DNA from: JANXQG01 sp963719885
GTDB taxonomy: Bacteria > Planctomycetota > Planctomycetia > Pirellulales > Thermoguttaceae
DNA length: 64,000 nt
Reading direction: 5' to 3'
Assembly: GCA_963719885.1 (NCBI GenBank)
Contig: CAVRDP010000006.1
Coordinates: 124,001-188,000, forward strand
This document shows positions 9,901 through 17,654 of the stretch, one piece after another (position 1 is the first letter of the stretch; the number at the start of each line of letters is the position of its first letter). Both the position numbers and the translations under genes were made by a program. A model generated the notes under the pieces. It was given only the letters and a program-made list of their open reading frames with translations. It was not told the DNA's origin and did no database searches.

Positions 9901-10671
9901 GCCGACAATGCGTCCCTGCACGGCCGCCCCGCGTCGAATGGCAAGGCTCAACTCGGCCGGTTCCTGATTCGGCTTCAGATCAAGCGAAGCATAGGCGCTG
10001 ACGTAATGTCTTTGTGCGCAACTTGCGTTCTTGTTGTAGTCCCTGGTGTTGATCGTTTGCCGAATATAATCGTTGCCGGGACCTTGGACGAATAGCGTAC
10101 CGTGGCCTGGCGGAACGGCAATTTGGTATGTGCCGTCGGCCCGGCTGACGCCAAGCACGCGCGGAGGAGAAGAGTCCGGAAGCAAACGGTCCGGCCTATA
10201 GATCGGCCGCGATTGATCTTCGTACTGGACCGTCGCTCCCGCTACGGGCTCGCCCGACGCCTTGTCAGCGATCTTGCCCCTCAAGAGGACCCCGCGAGGC
10301 AGTGCAATTTCAATCTGTGGCGGCGGCTGACCATCCGACAGTTTGATCTCCTTTTCGTAACCCAGGTAGGGTTCTCCGTCAGGCGGAGAGACGGAAATGA
10401 AGAATATCTTGCCGGAGTAGGGATTGAGTCGGAAATGGCCCTCCGCATCGGTCTGGCCCGCCATGTTCATGATGCAACTGGAGGGAAAAGCGACGGTCGC
10501 GTCAATTCTCACGCGGGCTCTGGCCACCGGCTGCCGAGTATCCTCGTATGTGATCTTGCCCTCGAAAATCCGCGCCGGCGGCGGCGAAAGAATCACCTCT
10601 CCCGATGGGCGTATCGCGGCGTGCGCAGTCTTTCTCGCCGGCCGCTCCAATCTGAATCCAGTCGATGGCAA
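6781..10671 (-). CDS. Central part of the giant receptor: regulatory modules and 20 LRRs
   Basis: The 1,296-codon frame begins with a TTG only because the true gene enters from the M56 frame across an indel region near 10640-10690. It codes carboxypeptidase-regulatory modules (GKITYEDTRQPVARARV, GKIADKASGEPVAGATV, GRIVGPQDRPVGDVLL), an acidic Ser/Ala linker, then 20 leucine-rich repeats of 24 residues (7621-9070), another Pro/Ala/Ser linker and further regulatory modules (GSVVSAATDTPIGHARM). There is no signal peptide of its own, in keeping with its being an internal part of a membrane protein. The last 50 residues are out of frame. The exposed LRR arc probably binds a protein or polymer ligand (inference). 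Confidence 0.7.
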   Translation of the reverse strand: MPSTGFRLERPARKTAHAAIRPSGEVILSPPPARIFEGKITYEDTRQPVARARVRIDATVAFPSSCIMNMAGQTDAEGHFRLNPYSGKIFFISVSPPDGEPYLGYEKEIKLSDGQPPPQIEIALPRGVLLRGKIADKASGEPVAGATVQYEDQSRPIYRPDRLLPDSSPPRVLGVSRADGTYQIAVPPGHGTLFVQGPGNDYIRQTINTRDYNKNASCAQRHYVSAYASLDLKPNQEPAELSLAIRRGAAVQGRIVGPQDRPVGDVLLLSRHFVHLGEDTFRGLPIVARDGQFALHGLDPETGVPFYFLDPKNELGVAVDISGKSGAHGPFVVHLQPCGKAVARFVTPAGKPRAKYRPNFSIIALPGPSPWDFKHAKRQLVSDEDFVANFDRQHYWEGPVTNDEGRCTFPALIPGARYRINLMNNPGDWDERDFTARSGETVQLPDIVVSEPDAAKATDPSGKSSTAKPADETSSDSDQSAARKAANTESKPLRAHPLVAAPNTAEARAIAEIEKLGGRVWALEYENSPGKPVTIVNLIRTNLTDAGLVNLNDLPRLVHLDLPFTQVTDAGLVHLEGLTQLEMLNLVKDNITDTGLEHLKGLTQLHDLFLGYTKISDAGLAKLKGLTQLESLDLSGTRVTDAGLDHLKGLTHLQTLFLAETPITGAGLAKLNGLTNLQSLQLANTQVTDAGLASLKGLIHLRELKLGKTQVTGAGLANLNGLTNLQSVDLEETQVTDAGLANLKGLTHLRALKLSKTKVTDAGLANLSGLTKLQSLDVGNTQVTAAGLANLKALTDLQTLNLREAEVTAAGLANLKGLIQLQHLDLSVTRTTDAGLANLKGLIKLQWLGLAGTQVTDTGLEHLKGLKQLQDLFLYGTQVTDAGLANLNGLPNLRALGLAGTQVTDAGLANLKGCTKLGLLDVAETKVTDAGLANLKGFAGLYDLVLSRTKVTDAGLVQLEGLTKLQYLLLSGTQISDAGLEHLKGLTKLRRLFLGGTRVTDAGVKKLQQALPHCKIDRSSPPAVKDSTSTIPNQGKISAAAGASPDSAVPKANDQSSETSSKPAAETPPASRQSATKEGAEAESKPAPTPRHLTAAPAERVIGERPRGNCSISGSVVSAATDTPIGHARMYLHYNITHGSIFINTTGDGTFNFQDIPNGPFSLQMSHTPGYQDVSYNPDGKAGQFPPFSLKDGEHRSGIVLKAQQSCRVSGKILGENGKIPENIDTLSVLAWFKVDDGEQYRSEQATSIAPTVPTRLMALAASRFTSWQSTGKPRERAMPARQSTIPALFPEKMRS
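7621..9070 (-). repeat. Twenty tandem 72-bp LRR-coding repeats
   Basis: Twenty units of 72 bases, each coding a 24-residue leucine-rich repeat with consensus VTDAGLANLKGLTxLQxLxL. Units 6, 8, 11 and 12 vary the DAGL turn (GAGL or AAGL). The close similarity of units at DNA level, alternating LKGL and LNGL versions, suggests expansion by recombination. Confidence 0.85.
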
Positions 10672-12359
10672 AACGATCGTCGCGCAGCTTGCACGTTCAG
10701 CATCTGACTGCGGTCAACCCCGCGCAACGTGAAACGGCCCTCGCGATCCGTGGTTCTCGGCTGCGGCCAAAAAGGCACTTGCGAAGGCGGCATCCAGCAC
10801 TGAATTCCGTCAAAATCATTCAACACGCGTTTGCCGAAGCTTGTGACGCAGACCTTCGTGTCGGCGGCTGGTCTTCCGCCGGCATCCAGGACCCTCCCGT
10901 GAATCGTTTGCTCGGCGGCCAGCGTAACGGTGACGCTGGGATTCTCGACATCCTCCCCGATCGGTCTCCAACCGAGATTGAAGCCAGCGGCGACCGCAAC
11001 CAGCTTCGTATCCAGGTATGCCGCCGAGGAGAGTTTCGGAATACTCAGCCGGAACCGGCCTTCTCCATCGGCCTTGGTCGAACCGAGCAAACGCTGCTCG
11101 TCGTCCAAGAGGCCGTTCGTCGAGTTATTTCGCGATCGCGACACGACGGCCACTTGTGCGGCGGCGGCGCCCTTTCCCGTCGCATCGACGACTTGGCCGA
11201 CGACAACGGTTTCTGCGTTGCCCTGCTGCGTCCGGCTATCTGCCGAATCTGCCGCGCCCCAGGTTGCGGCGACGGCGATTGCCAGCGAGACCAAAATGAC
11301 GCCTAAAATACTGCCCCCTCCCACAACGCGCGGGGTCGGTTCCCGCCCGGCGATCCGTCGAATCCGGGCGAGGAGCGATCCGCCGCCTGCCGCCAGGGAA
11401 AGCGCGGGAGATGCGGCCCGCAACTCTTCGATGGCCAGAAGGGCCCGACCGTACTCGGCGCGACTGCCCGCCAGGGCCATTGCCACGTCGTCGCAACAGT
11501 TCTCCCGCTCGTTGCGGATCTGACGCGAGAGCCACCACACCGCCGGATGGTAGAAAAAGAGCGTCTCTACCAACGTCTGCAGCAAGTTGACCAGGTAATC
11601 GTGACGGCGAATGTGAGCCAGCTCGTGGGCCAGGATCATTTCCAGTTGCGCCGCCGGCAGGCCCGTTACTATGCACAGCGGCAGCAGGACCACAGGACGA
11701 AAACAGCCCAAAACGACAGGCATCTTGACCAAACTAGATTGCAAGGCCTCGACCGTTCGCGCGAGCCCCAACCTCCTTGCCGTCCGCTCCAGTACGCCAT
11801 GCACCGCATCTCCCACGGGCGAAATGCCTGCCCTCCGCAGACGACGCACCGTGTGCCAACTCCAAAGCAGGCGGAACGCGGCCACCACGACGCCGACAAA
11901 CCAGGCCAGCACGATCTCGGGCAACCACGGCTCCACGCGGCTCTTCACCAGCGACCACGAGGAGGCCGGGCCAGTCGGCAGGGGTTCCACGCGCTGAGGT
12001 TCCGGTTCCGGTTCCGCCGCAACTTCCAGCGGAGATGCCGCGGGCCGGGCGGCCATCGGCAGCGTGTCGTCCAGAGGCTGCAACGGAGAGACATTCTCAA
12101 CGTTTTCGACCGGCTCAGGCTTGACCGCTGCCGCGGGAGCGGGGACAAGCCAAGGCGAGAACCAGGTCGCCACCGGCATGGCGACCATGATGATCATGGC
12201 CGTAAGCAATGCCCCGTAGCGGGTGGCGGCCGAGCATCGCTGCAAGGCCCGCCGCAGTACGATCGTCGCCAGCCCCACGAGCGCAAATTGCCAGAGGGAA
12301 TGGACCAGCACCCAGCCGATTCGATCCGCCCAGCTCGATTGTGTGAGGAGTTGCAACAT
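10593..12359 (-). CDS. M56/BlaR1-like membrane metalloprotease receptor, start of a giant multidomain gene
   Basis: The ATG at 12359 is 2 bases after the BlaI stop. Residues 10-70 hold two membrane spans, 145-165 a third, and the zinc protease motif HELAHIRRHD is at 245-254, with NERENCCDD further on as the conserved distal segment. A span follows near residue 350-370. In the BlaR1/MecR1 family this protease cleaves the partner repressor after a signal. Instead of the usual penicillin-binding sensor, the protein continues with carboxypeptidase-regulatory modules (VVVGQVVDATGKGAAAA; GRVLDAGGRPAADTKV). Sense is lost after MLNVQ (about 10690), where one or two indels lead into the 6781-10671 frame. 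Reconstructed without the IS and slips, the protein is about 2,960 residues: M56, regulatory modules, 20 LRRs, regulatory modules, 8 LRRs, regulatory modules. Confidence 0.8.
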   Translation of the reverse strand: MLQLLTQSSWADRIGWVLVHSLWQFALVGLATIVLRRALQRCSAATRYGALLTAMIIMVAMPVATWFSPWLVPAPAAAVKPEPVENVENVSPLQPLDDTLPMAARPAASPLEVAAEPEPEPQRVEPLPTGPASSWSLVKSRVEPWLPEIVLAWFVGVVVAAFRLLWSWHTVRRLRRAGISPVGDAVHGVLERTARRLGLARTVEALQSSLVKMPVVLGCFRPVVLLPLCIVTGLPAAQLEMILAHELAHIRRHDYLVNLLQTLVETLFFYHPAVWWLSRQIRNERENCCDDVAMALAGSRAEYGRALLAIEELRAASPALSLAAGGGSLLARIRRIAGREPTPRVVGGGSILGVILVSLAIAVAATWGAADSADSRTQQGNAETVVVGQVVDATGKGAAAAQVAVVSRSRNNSTNGLLDDEQRLLGSTKADGEGRFRLSIPKLSSAAYLDTKLVAVAAGFNLGWRPIGEDVENPSVTVTLAAEQTIHGRVLDAGGRPAADTKVCVTSFGKRVLNDFDGIQCWMPPSQVPFWPQPRTTDREGRFTLRGVDRSQMLNVQAARRSFCHRLDSDWSGRRERLRTPRYAHRER

Positions 12360-12361
12360 GG

Positions 12362-12745
12362 CTACTTGCCCTCCATTTGGTCAAGTATGCGGCGAACCTC
12401 GTCCAACTCTGCTTTTGTGGCCTTTCCCGCAGACAAGGCCTGCAAGACCAGGGCCATGGCGGAGCCCTCGTAGACCTTTTCGATGAGGTCGTCGAGGATC
12501 CGCTTGCCGGTCTTGGCCCGCGTGAGGACCGCCCGATAGACGTGCGGCTGGGCGTCCTCGTCGCGCTTGACGAGCCCTTTTTGCAGCATGACCGCCAGCA
12601 TCTTGACGGTCGTGGAATAGTTGGTTCCCTTGGCGGCTTCGAGCCGCTTATGGATCTCGCGTACCGGGCTGGGGCCCAGTTCCCAGAGGATCCGCAGGAT
12701 TTGCATCTCCACTTCGGTGGGCTGGACGGAAGCTGGGCGGGGCAT
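12362..12745 (-). CDS. BlaI/MecI/CopY-family transcriptional repressor
   Basis: The product is a winged-helix repressor of about 127 residues: PTEVEMQILRILWELGPSPV starts the DNA-binding domain, and YSTTVKMLAVMLQKGLVKRD is the recognition-helix and wing region, as in BlaI. The C-terminal dimerisation part is helical. The ATG at 12745 is preferred because GGGAG lies 9 bases upstream; the frame is open to 12787. Its stop is 2 bases from the start of the M56 receptor gene, the classical repressor-receptor operon. It presumably represses its own operon through the palindromes at 12788-12887 and is cleaved by the receptor. Confidence 0.88.
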   Translation of the reverse strand: MPRPASVQPTEVEMQILRILWELGPSPVREIHKRLEAAKGTNYSTTVKMLAVMLQKGLVKRDEDAQPHVYRAVLTRAKTGKRILDDLIEKVYEGSAMALVLQALSAGKATKAELDEVRRILDQMEGK

Positions 12746-12787
12746 AGGACAAATTCTCCCGGTAATAGGAAGCTTGTTAGCAGACAT

Positions 12788-12887
12788 TCTTCGCCGCGAA
12801 GACGGAAAGGCGGTCTTTCAGCGAATTCATTCGCTGCTCCCACCCAGTATAGCGAAAGAATTCGCCTCGTCAAGACCCCTTCGCGAA
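12788..12887 (-). promoter_or_regulatory. Four spaced GCGAA/TTCGC palindromes, probable BlaI operators
   Basis: Perfect inverted repeats with GCGAA half-sites occur four times ahead of blaI: TCTTCGC-C-GCGAAGA (12788-12802), AGCGAAT-TC-ATTCGCT (12820-12835), GCGAA-AGAA-TTCGC (12852-12865) and TTCGCGAA (12880-12887). Their centres lie 25 to 33 bases apart, near multiples of the helical turn. One fills the promoter spacer. Repressor binding is inferred from position. Confidence 0.55.
12846..12873 (-). promoter_or_regulatory. Promoter of the blaI-receptor operon
   Basis: On the minus strand TTGACG (12873-12868) is followed after 16 bases by TATACT (12851-12846), close to the sigma-70 consensus. 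The start of transcription would fall near 12838, about 95 bases before the blaI ATG. A GCGAA/TTCGC palindrome occupies the spacer. Confidence 0.6.
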
Positions 12888-12899
12888 AAATCTGCCGAA

Positions 12900-13340
12900 T
12901 TAACGCAAAATTTCACCGCTTGGTGCAACTTGTATATGCGATAACACGAGCGTGACGGGGTTCGGCCCGTCGGTCGGACTCTGCCGCTTGCCAACCTGAA
13001 GGAGTTTAGACCATGTCACGCATGCTCGCTGGTTTCGCGATTCTCTGAAGTCTGCATCCTCTGCATCCTCCCCTGCATCCTCCTGACTCAGGGCCAATGC
13101 GTGAGTTTGAATCTATTTGGCGGCCGTCTTCACGATCTCGCCTTTTGCGGAAAGTTTGATGTGGTGCCCTGGTGCATCACGCCCGCCAAGCGCTGAGACC
13201 GACACGCGCTGACCTAGTCCAGCGACCCTCGACAACCGACGGGAGGAGAAGGACAAATAAAGGTGCCACCCACCAGTGTGCCAATTTAGGCAGGATCGGC
13301 GCTTAGAGAGAAGAAAACACGTTTGACAAGCTTGCCTAGT
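12900..13340. other. Intergenic stretch without a recognised gene
   Basis: There is no open frame with family features here. It holds three direct copies of GCATCCTC (13048-13085 region) and, at 13254-13271, an AAATAAAGGTGCCACCC motif that matches inverted copies beyond the RAYT remnant. Confidence 0.4.
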
Positions 13341-13389
13341 ATAGGTAAAAGCGTATGAATGTCACGAGCATCGCGGTATTTTCCCGGCG

Positions 13390-13745
13390 GCATGGCGTAC
13401 CGTGTTCTCTACCAGGTCGTCCGCTATGTCGAGCGGAACGCCTTGCGGGCGAACCTGGTGGCGCGTGCGGAGCAATGGCCTTGGTCGAGCCTGCGTCGCG
13501 GCGAGCGCGACGACCCGGCATTTCCCATCCTCTCGCCGGGGCCGCTGTCCCGCCCGGCGGATTGGTTGGAAATCGTGAACCACCCGCAGTCCGAGGCCGA
13601 GTTGAACGCCCTACGCCGCTCTGTCCGCCGCGGCTGCCCTTATGGGAGCGCCGATTGGACGGGTAGGACCGCGAAGCAATTGGGAATCGAGTCGACGTTG
13701 CGCGCGGGGGAGGCCCAAGAAAGAGCCGGAAGACGGCACATTTCC
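13390..13745 (+). pseudogene. RAYT (REP-associated tyrosine transposase) C-terminal fragment
   Basis: The translation RYVERNALRANLVARAEQWP followed by WSSL, RPADWLEIVNHPQSEAEL and RRSVRRGCPYGS is the conserved C-terminal part of the COG1943/Y1_Tnp RAYT family. The catalytic HUH motif and N-terminal half are missing, so it is a remnant. The frame slips in the G-run at about 13708; in the other frame the family-type tail GRPKKEPEDGT appears. It is bordered by GGTGCCAYCC motifs in inverted orientation, the type of short palindromic target these enzymes mobilise. Confidence 0.8.
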
Positions 13746-13781
13746 CCTCGCCTTCCCGCCTTGCCCACAGGCCCAAAATTT

Positions 13782-13845
13782 GAGGATGGCACCTTTTTAT
13801 TCCCAGGCCCTAAATTTTAAGGATGGCACCTTTTTCTTCCGCAAA
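13782..13845. repeat. REP-like GGATGGCACCTTTTT motifs beside the RAYT remnant
   Basis: The motif GGATGGCACCTTTTT occurs twice (13784-13798 and 13822-13836), separated by CCCAGGCCCTAAATTTTAA, and its inverted form AAAGGTGCCACCC occurs at 13259-13271 on the other side of the fragment. These are probably old REP-type ends of the RAYT unit. Confidence 0.5.
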
Positions 13846-13849
13846 GTCG

Positions 13850-14293
13850 TCAAAACTGTCTTTGCACGAGTTCCAGTTCACTGCGGCAAATCTCGCTGAA
13901 GCTTTTCAAGGGATCTACGCCGTTCACGGTCTCCTCGCGGATTTGGTCCGGCGTAAGATTCGGCTTGGGGTAGGTTTCGATGATGTGCTTCACGACCTCT
14001 TCGGCCAATGCCAAGACCCGCGGCGGCGAGCAGAGCCGGATGCGGCTCAAGAGGGCGTAGACTGGTATCACATCCTTCGGGTCAACGACGTTGGTCTCCA
14101 GGGCGTCGACCAGGAGTCGCGCGCTCTCGGTGATGAAATCGGAATACAGCGCCTCCCGCCGAGCAATTTGGTTGGCCAGCAAGTCCCGCCGGTCATGAAA
14201 TCGCTGCGTTATCAAAGAGCCTACGAAAGTTCCCGTCGCACCCACGATGGAGCCGCCAAGCGCAGCCATCGCGGCGATCATTGTTGAATCCAT
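13850..14293 (-). CDS. Hypothetical small membrane-anchored protein
   Basis: A 147-residue frame starting MDSTMIAAMAALGGSIVGAT, with one N-terminal membrane segment (residues 4-27) followed by a helical soluble part (QRFHDRRDLLANQIARREAL). No family was recognised with certainty; the layout matches small membrane proteins with an N-terminal anchor. Its start overlaps the end of the MFS gene by 16 bases on the same strand, so the two may be co-transcribed, although the MFS C-terminus there looks abnormal. Confidence 0.6.
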   Translation of the reverse strand: MDSTMIAAMAALGGSIVGATGTFVGSLITQRFHDRRDLLANQIARREALYSDFITESARLLVDALETNVVDPKDVIPVYALLSRIRLCSPPRVLALAEEVVKHIIETYPKPNLTPDQIREETVNGVDPLKSFSEICRSELELVQRQF

Positions 14294-16005
14294 GCTTGAC
14301 CTCCGGCAAACTTGATACGATCATCGCATCCGGCGTGGAATTTTACGGGCCGCGACGAAACATTCCAGCGTTTTTCAAACCCGCTCTCGGGCCGTAGGGA
14401 CCGATGGCCAACCCTGCACCTATTGACCCGGTGTGGCGAGTGGCCTACGCGCAAGAGGACCGTGACTAGCAAGCCCATCGAGCCCACGGTCAGGCTCAGG
14501 AAACGGAGCCCGCTTTGAATGCCGTGGGCCACGGCCCCCTTTGCGACAAAGGTGCCCAGCAGGGTGGACGCCATGTGCGGCAAATCAGGGGCCTCCACGC
14601 CGTGCTGTCGGTAATAATCGGCGATACGAGCCGACGCAGATTGGACTTCGGGGCGGTTCTCTTGCAGGTTCATCCGCTCGGCGTCCAAGGCCCGATCGGT
14701 CCAGGCCGAAACGATCGTGCCGGTCATGGTCGGGATGACGACCATCGGGACGATTAGCGCGACGACTGCCAGCGCCCCGCCATAGAGGAAGTCGCGGCGA
14801 TCCAGCCCTTCCACCTCGTCTTGCAGAAAGGCTGGAGGGAACAACCCCACGAACAGCCCCCAGCAGCCGATCATGAAGGCCACTTCTCCCTTGCTGGTGA
14901 AGTTGTCCAGGGAAGACATCCACCACAGACACCCCGCGCAGCCGGCGACGCCGATCAACAGCCAGGCGTGTCGCAAGTCGCGGCGATGAAACCAGGTGGT
15001 CAGGATTGTCGAGGCCATCATGGTCAGCGAGGCCGGGGCCAGGATCCAGCCAGTCACGTCTCGGGGGTAGTCGCGGAGCTCGAGGCAGTAGTTTGCGATT
15101 AGGGTCAGCACCGCCAAAAGCTGCAACAGCATGAGCGTGCGGATGGACATTGCGAGGACGTAGATGCGGACGCGGAACATGCGGCTTAAGTGTTCGCTGA
15201 CCGACAGGCCGGCGCCGACCCATGCCGCGAGGGCAACCGGCAAAATCAAGTCGAGCAGAGCGATTGTCGTGAAAGTGCGGGACGTCGATCCGCCCCACTT
15301 GCGATACCAGCCAAAGGTAAAAGTCAGGCCCACGACCCAAATCACGAAGGTCGTGATTGCCGCCCAGTCGATCCGCAGCGGCAGCGGCTGCGGCGGACGG
15401 TCGGTCTTGACGAAGCGCAGCACCAGAGGGAGCGCCATCAAGGCCAGCGGCACGTTCACCCAGAAGATCCACCGCCAGGAAAGCTCTTCGTTCACCAGCG
15501 CGGTCAACAGTGGCGTGGTGGGGCGGGTTGCGTAGGCAAGTACGCCGTAGACGCCGATGGCCACGATCACTTTCCGGTCGAACTGGCGGTAAAGCAAGGA
15601 GCGGCAGAGCACAATCACCATCCCTTTGCCCACGCCCTCCACGAGCTTGGCCAGGACGAGGGTCCTGAGGTCGGTGGCCGCCCCGCAGAGCAAGTTTCCC
15701 GCCGCAAACCAGACGAGTCCGACCAGCAGCGTGTTCCGAGCGCCGTAGCGGGCCATGGCCCAAATGCCGGCAAAGACCCCGTAGATGATCGCCACGCCCC
15801 AGGACACATTGGTCCAGATCATACTGTAGTGTTCGGCGCCGATGCCCAGGCGGATCACGTCATCGGTAACGTCGGTCAATACGAGCGTCTGGTAGACGGT
15901 GGCCAGAATGGGAATGATGGCCACGGCCGCCAACCAGGGTGGGCTGCTGGCCGGGGTCGGCGGATTGTCTCGGGGCGGGGCTGGTGCTCTCGCGACTTGC
16001 GTCAC
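14278..16005 (-). CDS. MFS multidrug efflux transporter, DHA2/EmrB type
   Basis: A 575-residue protein with about 14 predicted membrane spans, typical of the DHA2 drug:proton antiporters. The segment after span 4-5 (GKGMVIVLCRSLLYRQF) and SWRWIFWVNVPLALMALPLV correspond to conserved DHA2 segments. It begins 4 bases after the HlyD stop and, with the truncated tolC, forms a tripartite efflux operon. The last 60 residues after VLLRVGHSPHR are Arg/Cys-rich and unlike a transporter tail, so a frame slip near 14450 may have replaced the true ending. The substrate is unknown. Confidence 0.85.
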   Translation of the reverse strand: MTQVARAPAPPRDNPPTPASSPPWLAAVAIIPILATVYQTLVLTDVTDDVIRLGIGAEHYSMIWTNVSWGVAIIYGVFAGIWAMARYGARNTLLVGLVWFAAGNLLCGAATDLRTLVLAKLVEGVGKGMVIVLCRSLLYRQFDRKVIVAIGVYGVLAYATRPTTPLLTALVNEELSWRWIFWVNVPLALMALPLVLRFVKTDRPPQPLPLRIDWAAITTFVIWVVGLTFTFGWYRKWGGSTSRTFTTIALLDLILPVALAAWVGAGLSVSEHLSRMFRVRIYVLAMSIRTLMLLQLLAVLTLIANYCLELRDYPRDVTGWILAPASLTMMASTILTTWFHRRDLRHAWLLIGVAGCAGCLWWMSSLDNFTSKGEVAFMIGCWGLFVGLFPPAFLQDEVEGLDRRDFLYGGALAVVALIVPMVVIPTMTGTIVSAWTDRALDAERMNLQENRPEVQSASARIADYYRQHGVEAPDLPHMASTLLGTFVAKGAVAHGIQSGLRFLSLTVGSMGLLVTVLLRVGHSPHRVNRCRVGHRSLRPESGFEKRWNVSSRPVKFHAGCDDRIKFAGGQAWIQQ

Positions 16006-16009
16006 ACGG

Positions 16010-17413
16010 TCACTCCTTTGCGCGGTTAAAACGCTCTTCGGCGTCCGCCATTTCCCGGGCGGTCTGCTCGGCCCAGTGCGGGTCCCCGGGGCCGTGGCTG
16101 ATCACGGCTTTCACCGAGAGCCCGGCCCGCAAAAGCGGCCAACGTTCATCTTTATCGATAGCGATGCGTACGGGCACTCGCTGCACGACCTTGGTAAACT
16201 CGCCGGCGACGACGTTCCGCGGCATCAGGGCAAACTCTGCGCCGGTCGATTTCTCGATCCAGACGACGCGTCCGTGGAACGGCTCGGCGAAGGCGTCGGC
16301 CTGCAATTCCACCGGGTTGCCCGGCGCGACGCCGCGTAGTCGCGTCTCTTCCAAATTGGCGGTGACGTAGAGCAGGTCGGGGTTGTACATGCTCAGGATC
16401 GGCACACCCGCCGAGGCGAAGTCGCCGAGATGGCGATAGCGCTTGACCACGATGCCCGGACAGAGCGCGCGGATCTGGGTGTATTTGAGCTGATGCTCGG
16501 CCGCGGCCAGCATGGTGCGGGCTTCTGCCACGCCGACTCTCTTCAACTCCGTCAGCAGCTCGATTTCACGGATTTCCTCGTTGGAGGTTTCGACCAGCTC
16601 GACACCCTTGCTCGCCTTCTGCGTCGTCTTCTCGGCCGCTTCCACGGTTCGTTTGGCAACGTCGATCTGCGTTCGCTCGGCCTGGGCCTTGGCCAGCTTC
16701 GTCGCGGCCAGCTTTCGGTGGGCCTCGGCGCTATCGCGGGCCTGGGTCGCTTCCTGGGCCTTGCGGAGCGGCACGGCTCCCTCCTTTTGCAGGTTGGTGA
16801 ATCGCGTATATTCCTGCTGCGCCAGGAGCAGGTCCGCCGTCGCGGCCTCCAGTCCGGCCTGGGCCTCTTCGACCCCGTGATCGACCTCTTCCTCGGTGAG
16901 TGTCAGGCCACCTTGGGCCCGGGCTTCATCCGCTTTGGCGACCGCAAAGGTCCGGCGGGCGATTTCGATTTGAAGGGGGACTTCCAGCCGCAGCCGGGCC
17001 AAGGCGGTCTCTTGTCGCTTGAGCTCTACTTCGGCCGCTTCGAGCTTGCGTCGAGCCAGATCCACCTGGTCGTGGTAGGGCTCCGAGTCGATTTCCGCCA
17101 GCACCTGATCCTTTTCGACCTGATCGTTCTCCTCGACGAAAAAGGAGACGAGATGGCCCGACACGGCCTGCGGCGCCACGTTAATGATGTGCGCCTCCAC
17201 GAAGGCGTCTTCGGTGACCGAACGGTTTCCACCATGCGACCACCAGGCGAAGAGCAGAATCAAGGCCAGGGCAATCGCTGCCAGCGGGCCCCAAAACTTG
17301 GGGAGATGGCGGCGAGGTGGTTGTACGGTCGCCGGCGGCGGGGCAGATTGGGGCGGCGTCGCGGCAGATTGCGGTGGCGGGGAGGTCACCGTAGGAGGGG
17401 TTGTCGTGGCCAC
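16010..17413 (-). CDS. HlyD/EmrA-family membrane fusion protein
   Basis: A 467-residue periplasmic adaptor. The N-terminus is Pro/Thr-rich and cytoplasmic, one span lies at about 42-60 (PLAAIALALILLFAWW), followed by the lipoyl-like half (AFVEAHIINVAPQAVSGHLV), a long coiled-coil hairpin (about 120-300, Ala/Glu/Lys/Arg-rich) and the second lipoyl and beta-barrel parts (ALCPGIVVKRYRHLGDFASA). It would bridge the MFS pump in the inner membrane to a TolC channel. It lies 241 bases downstream of tolC and directly ahead of the MFS gene. Confidence 0.9.
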   Translation of the reverse strand: MATTTPPTVTSPPPQSAATPPQSAPPPATVQPPRRHLPKFWGPLAAIALALILLFAWWSHGGNRSVTEDAFVEAHIINVAPQAVSGHLVSFFVEENDQVEKDQVLAEIDSEPYHDQVDLARRKLEAAEVELKRQETALARLRLEVPLQIEIARRTFAVAKADEARAQGGLTLTEEEVDHGVEEAQAGLEAATADLLLAQQEYTRFTNLQKEGAVPLRKAQEATQARDSAEAHRKLAATKLAKAQAERTQIDVAKRTVEAAEKTTQKASKGVELVETSNEEIREIELLTELKRVGVAEARTMLAAAEHQLKYTQIRALCPGIVVKRYRHLGDFASAGVPILSMYNPDLLYVTANLEETRLRGVAPGNPVELQADAFAEPFHGRVVWIEKSTGAEFALMPRNVVAGEFTKVVQRVPVRIAIDKDERWPLLRAGLSVKAVISHGPGDPHWAEQTAREMADAEERFNRAKE

Positions 17414-17654
17414 GGAGGTGCTCCGAAATCGAAGATTGCAAACCGGGTTCTACCTCCTTGTTATTCCCTTGCCAAAAAACCATCCTTGCCGCAAAAACCG
17501 TGCGGACAGCCATTATATGGCTCGCGGGCGGAAATGGTCAAAGTCCGAAGCGCAAGGCAGGGACCGAACCGCTTGCCTCGCTGACCCGCAAGCGGGTGCC
17601 CCTTCGGGCTTCGATGGCTGCGGGGAAAACGATCCATTTCCAACCGCGGACAGT

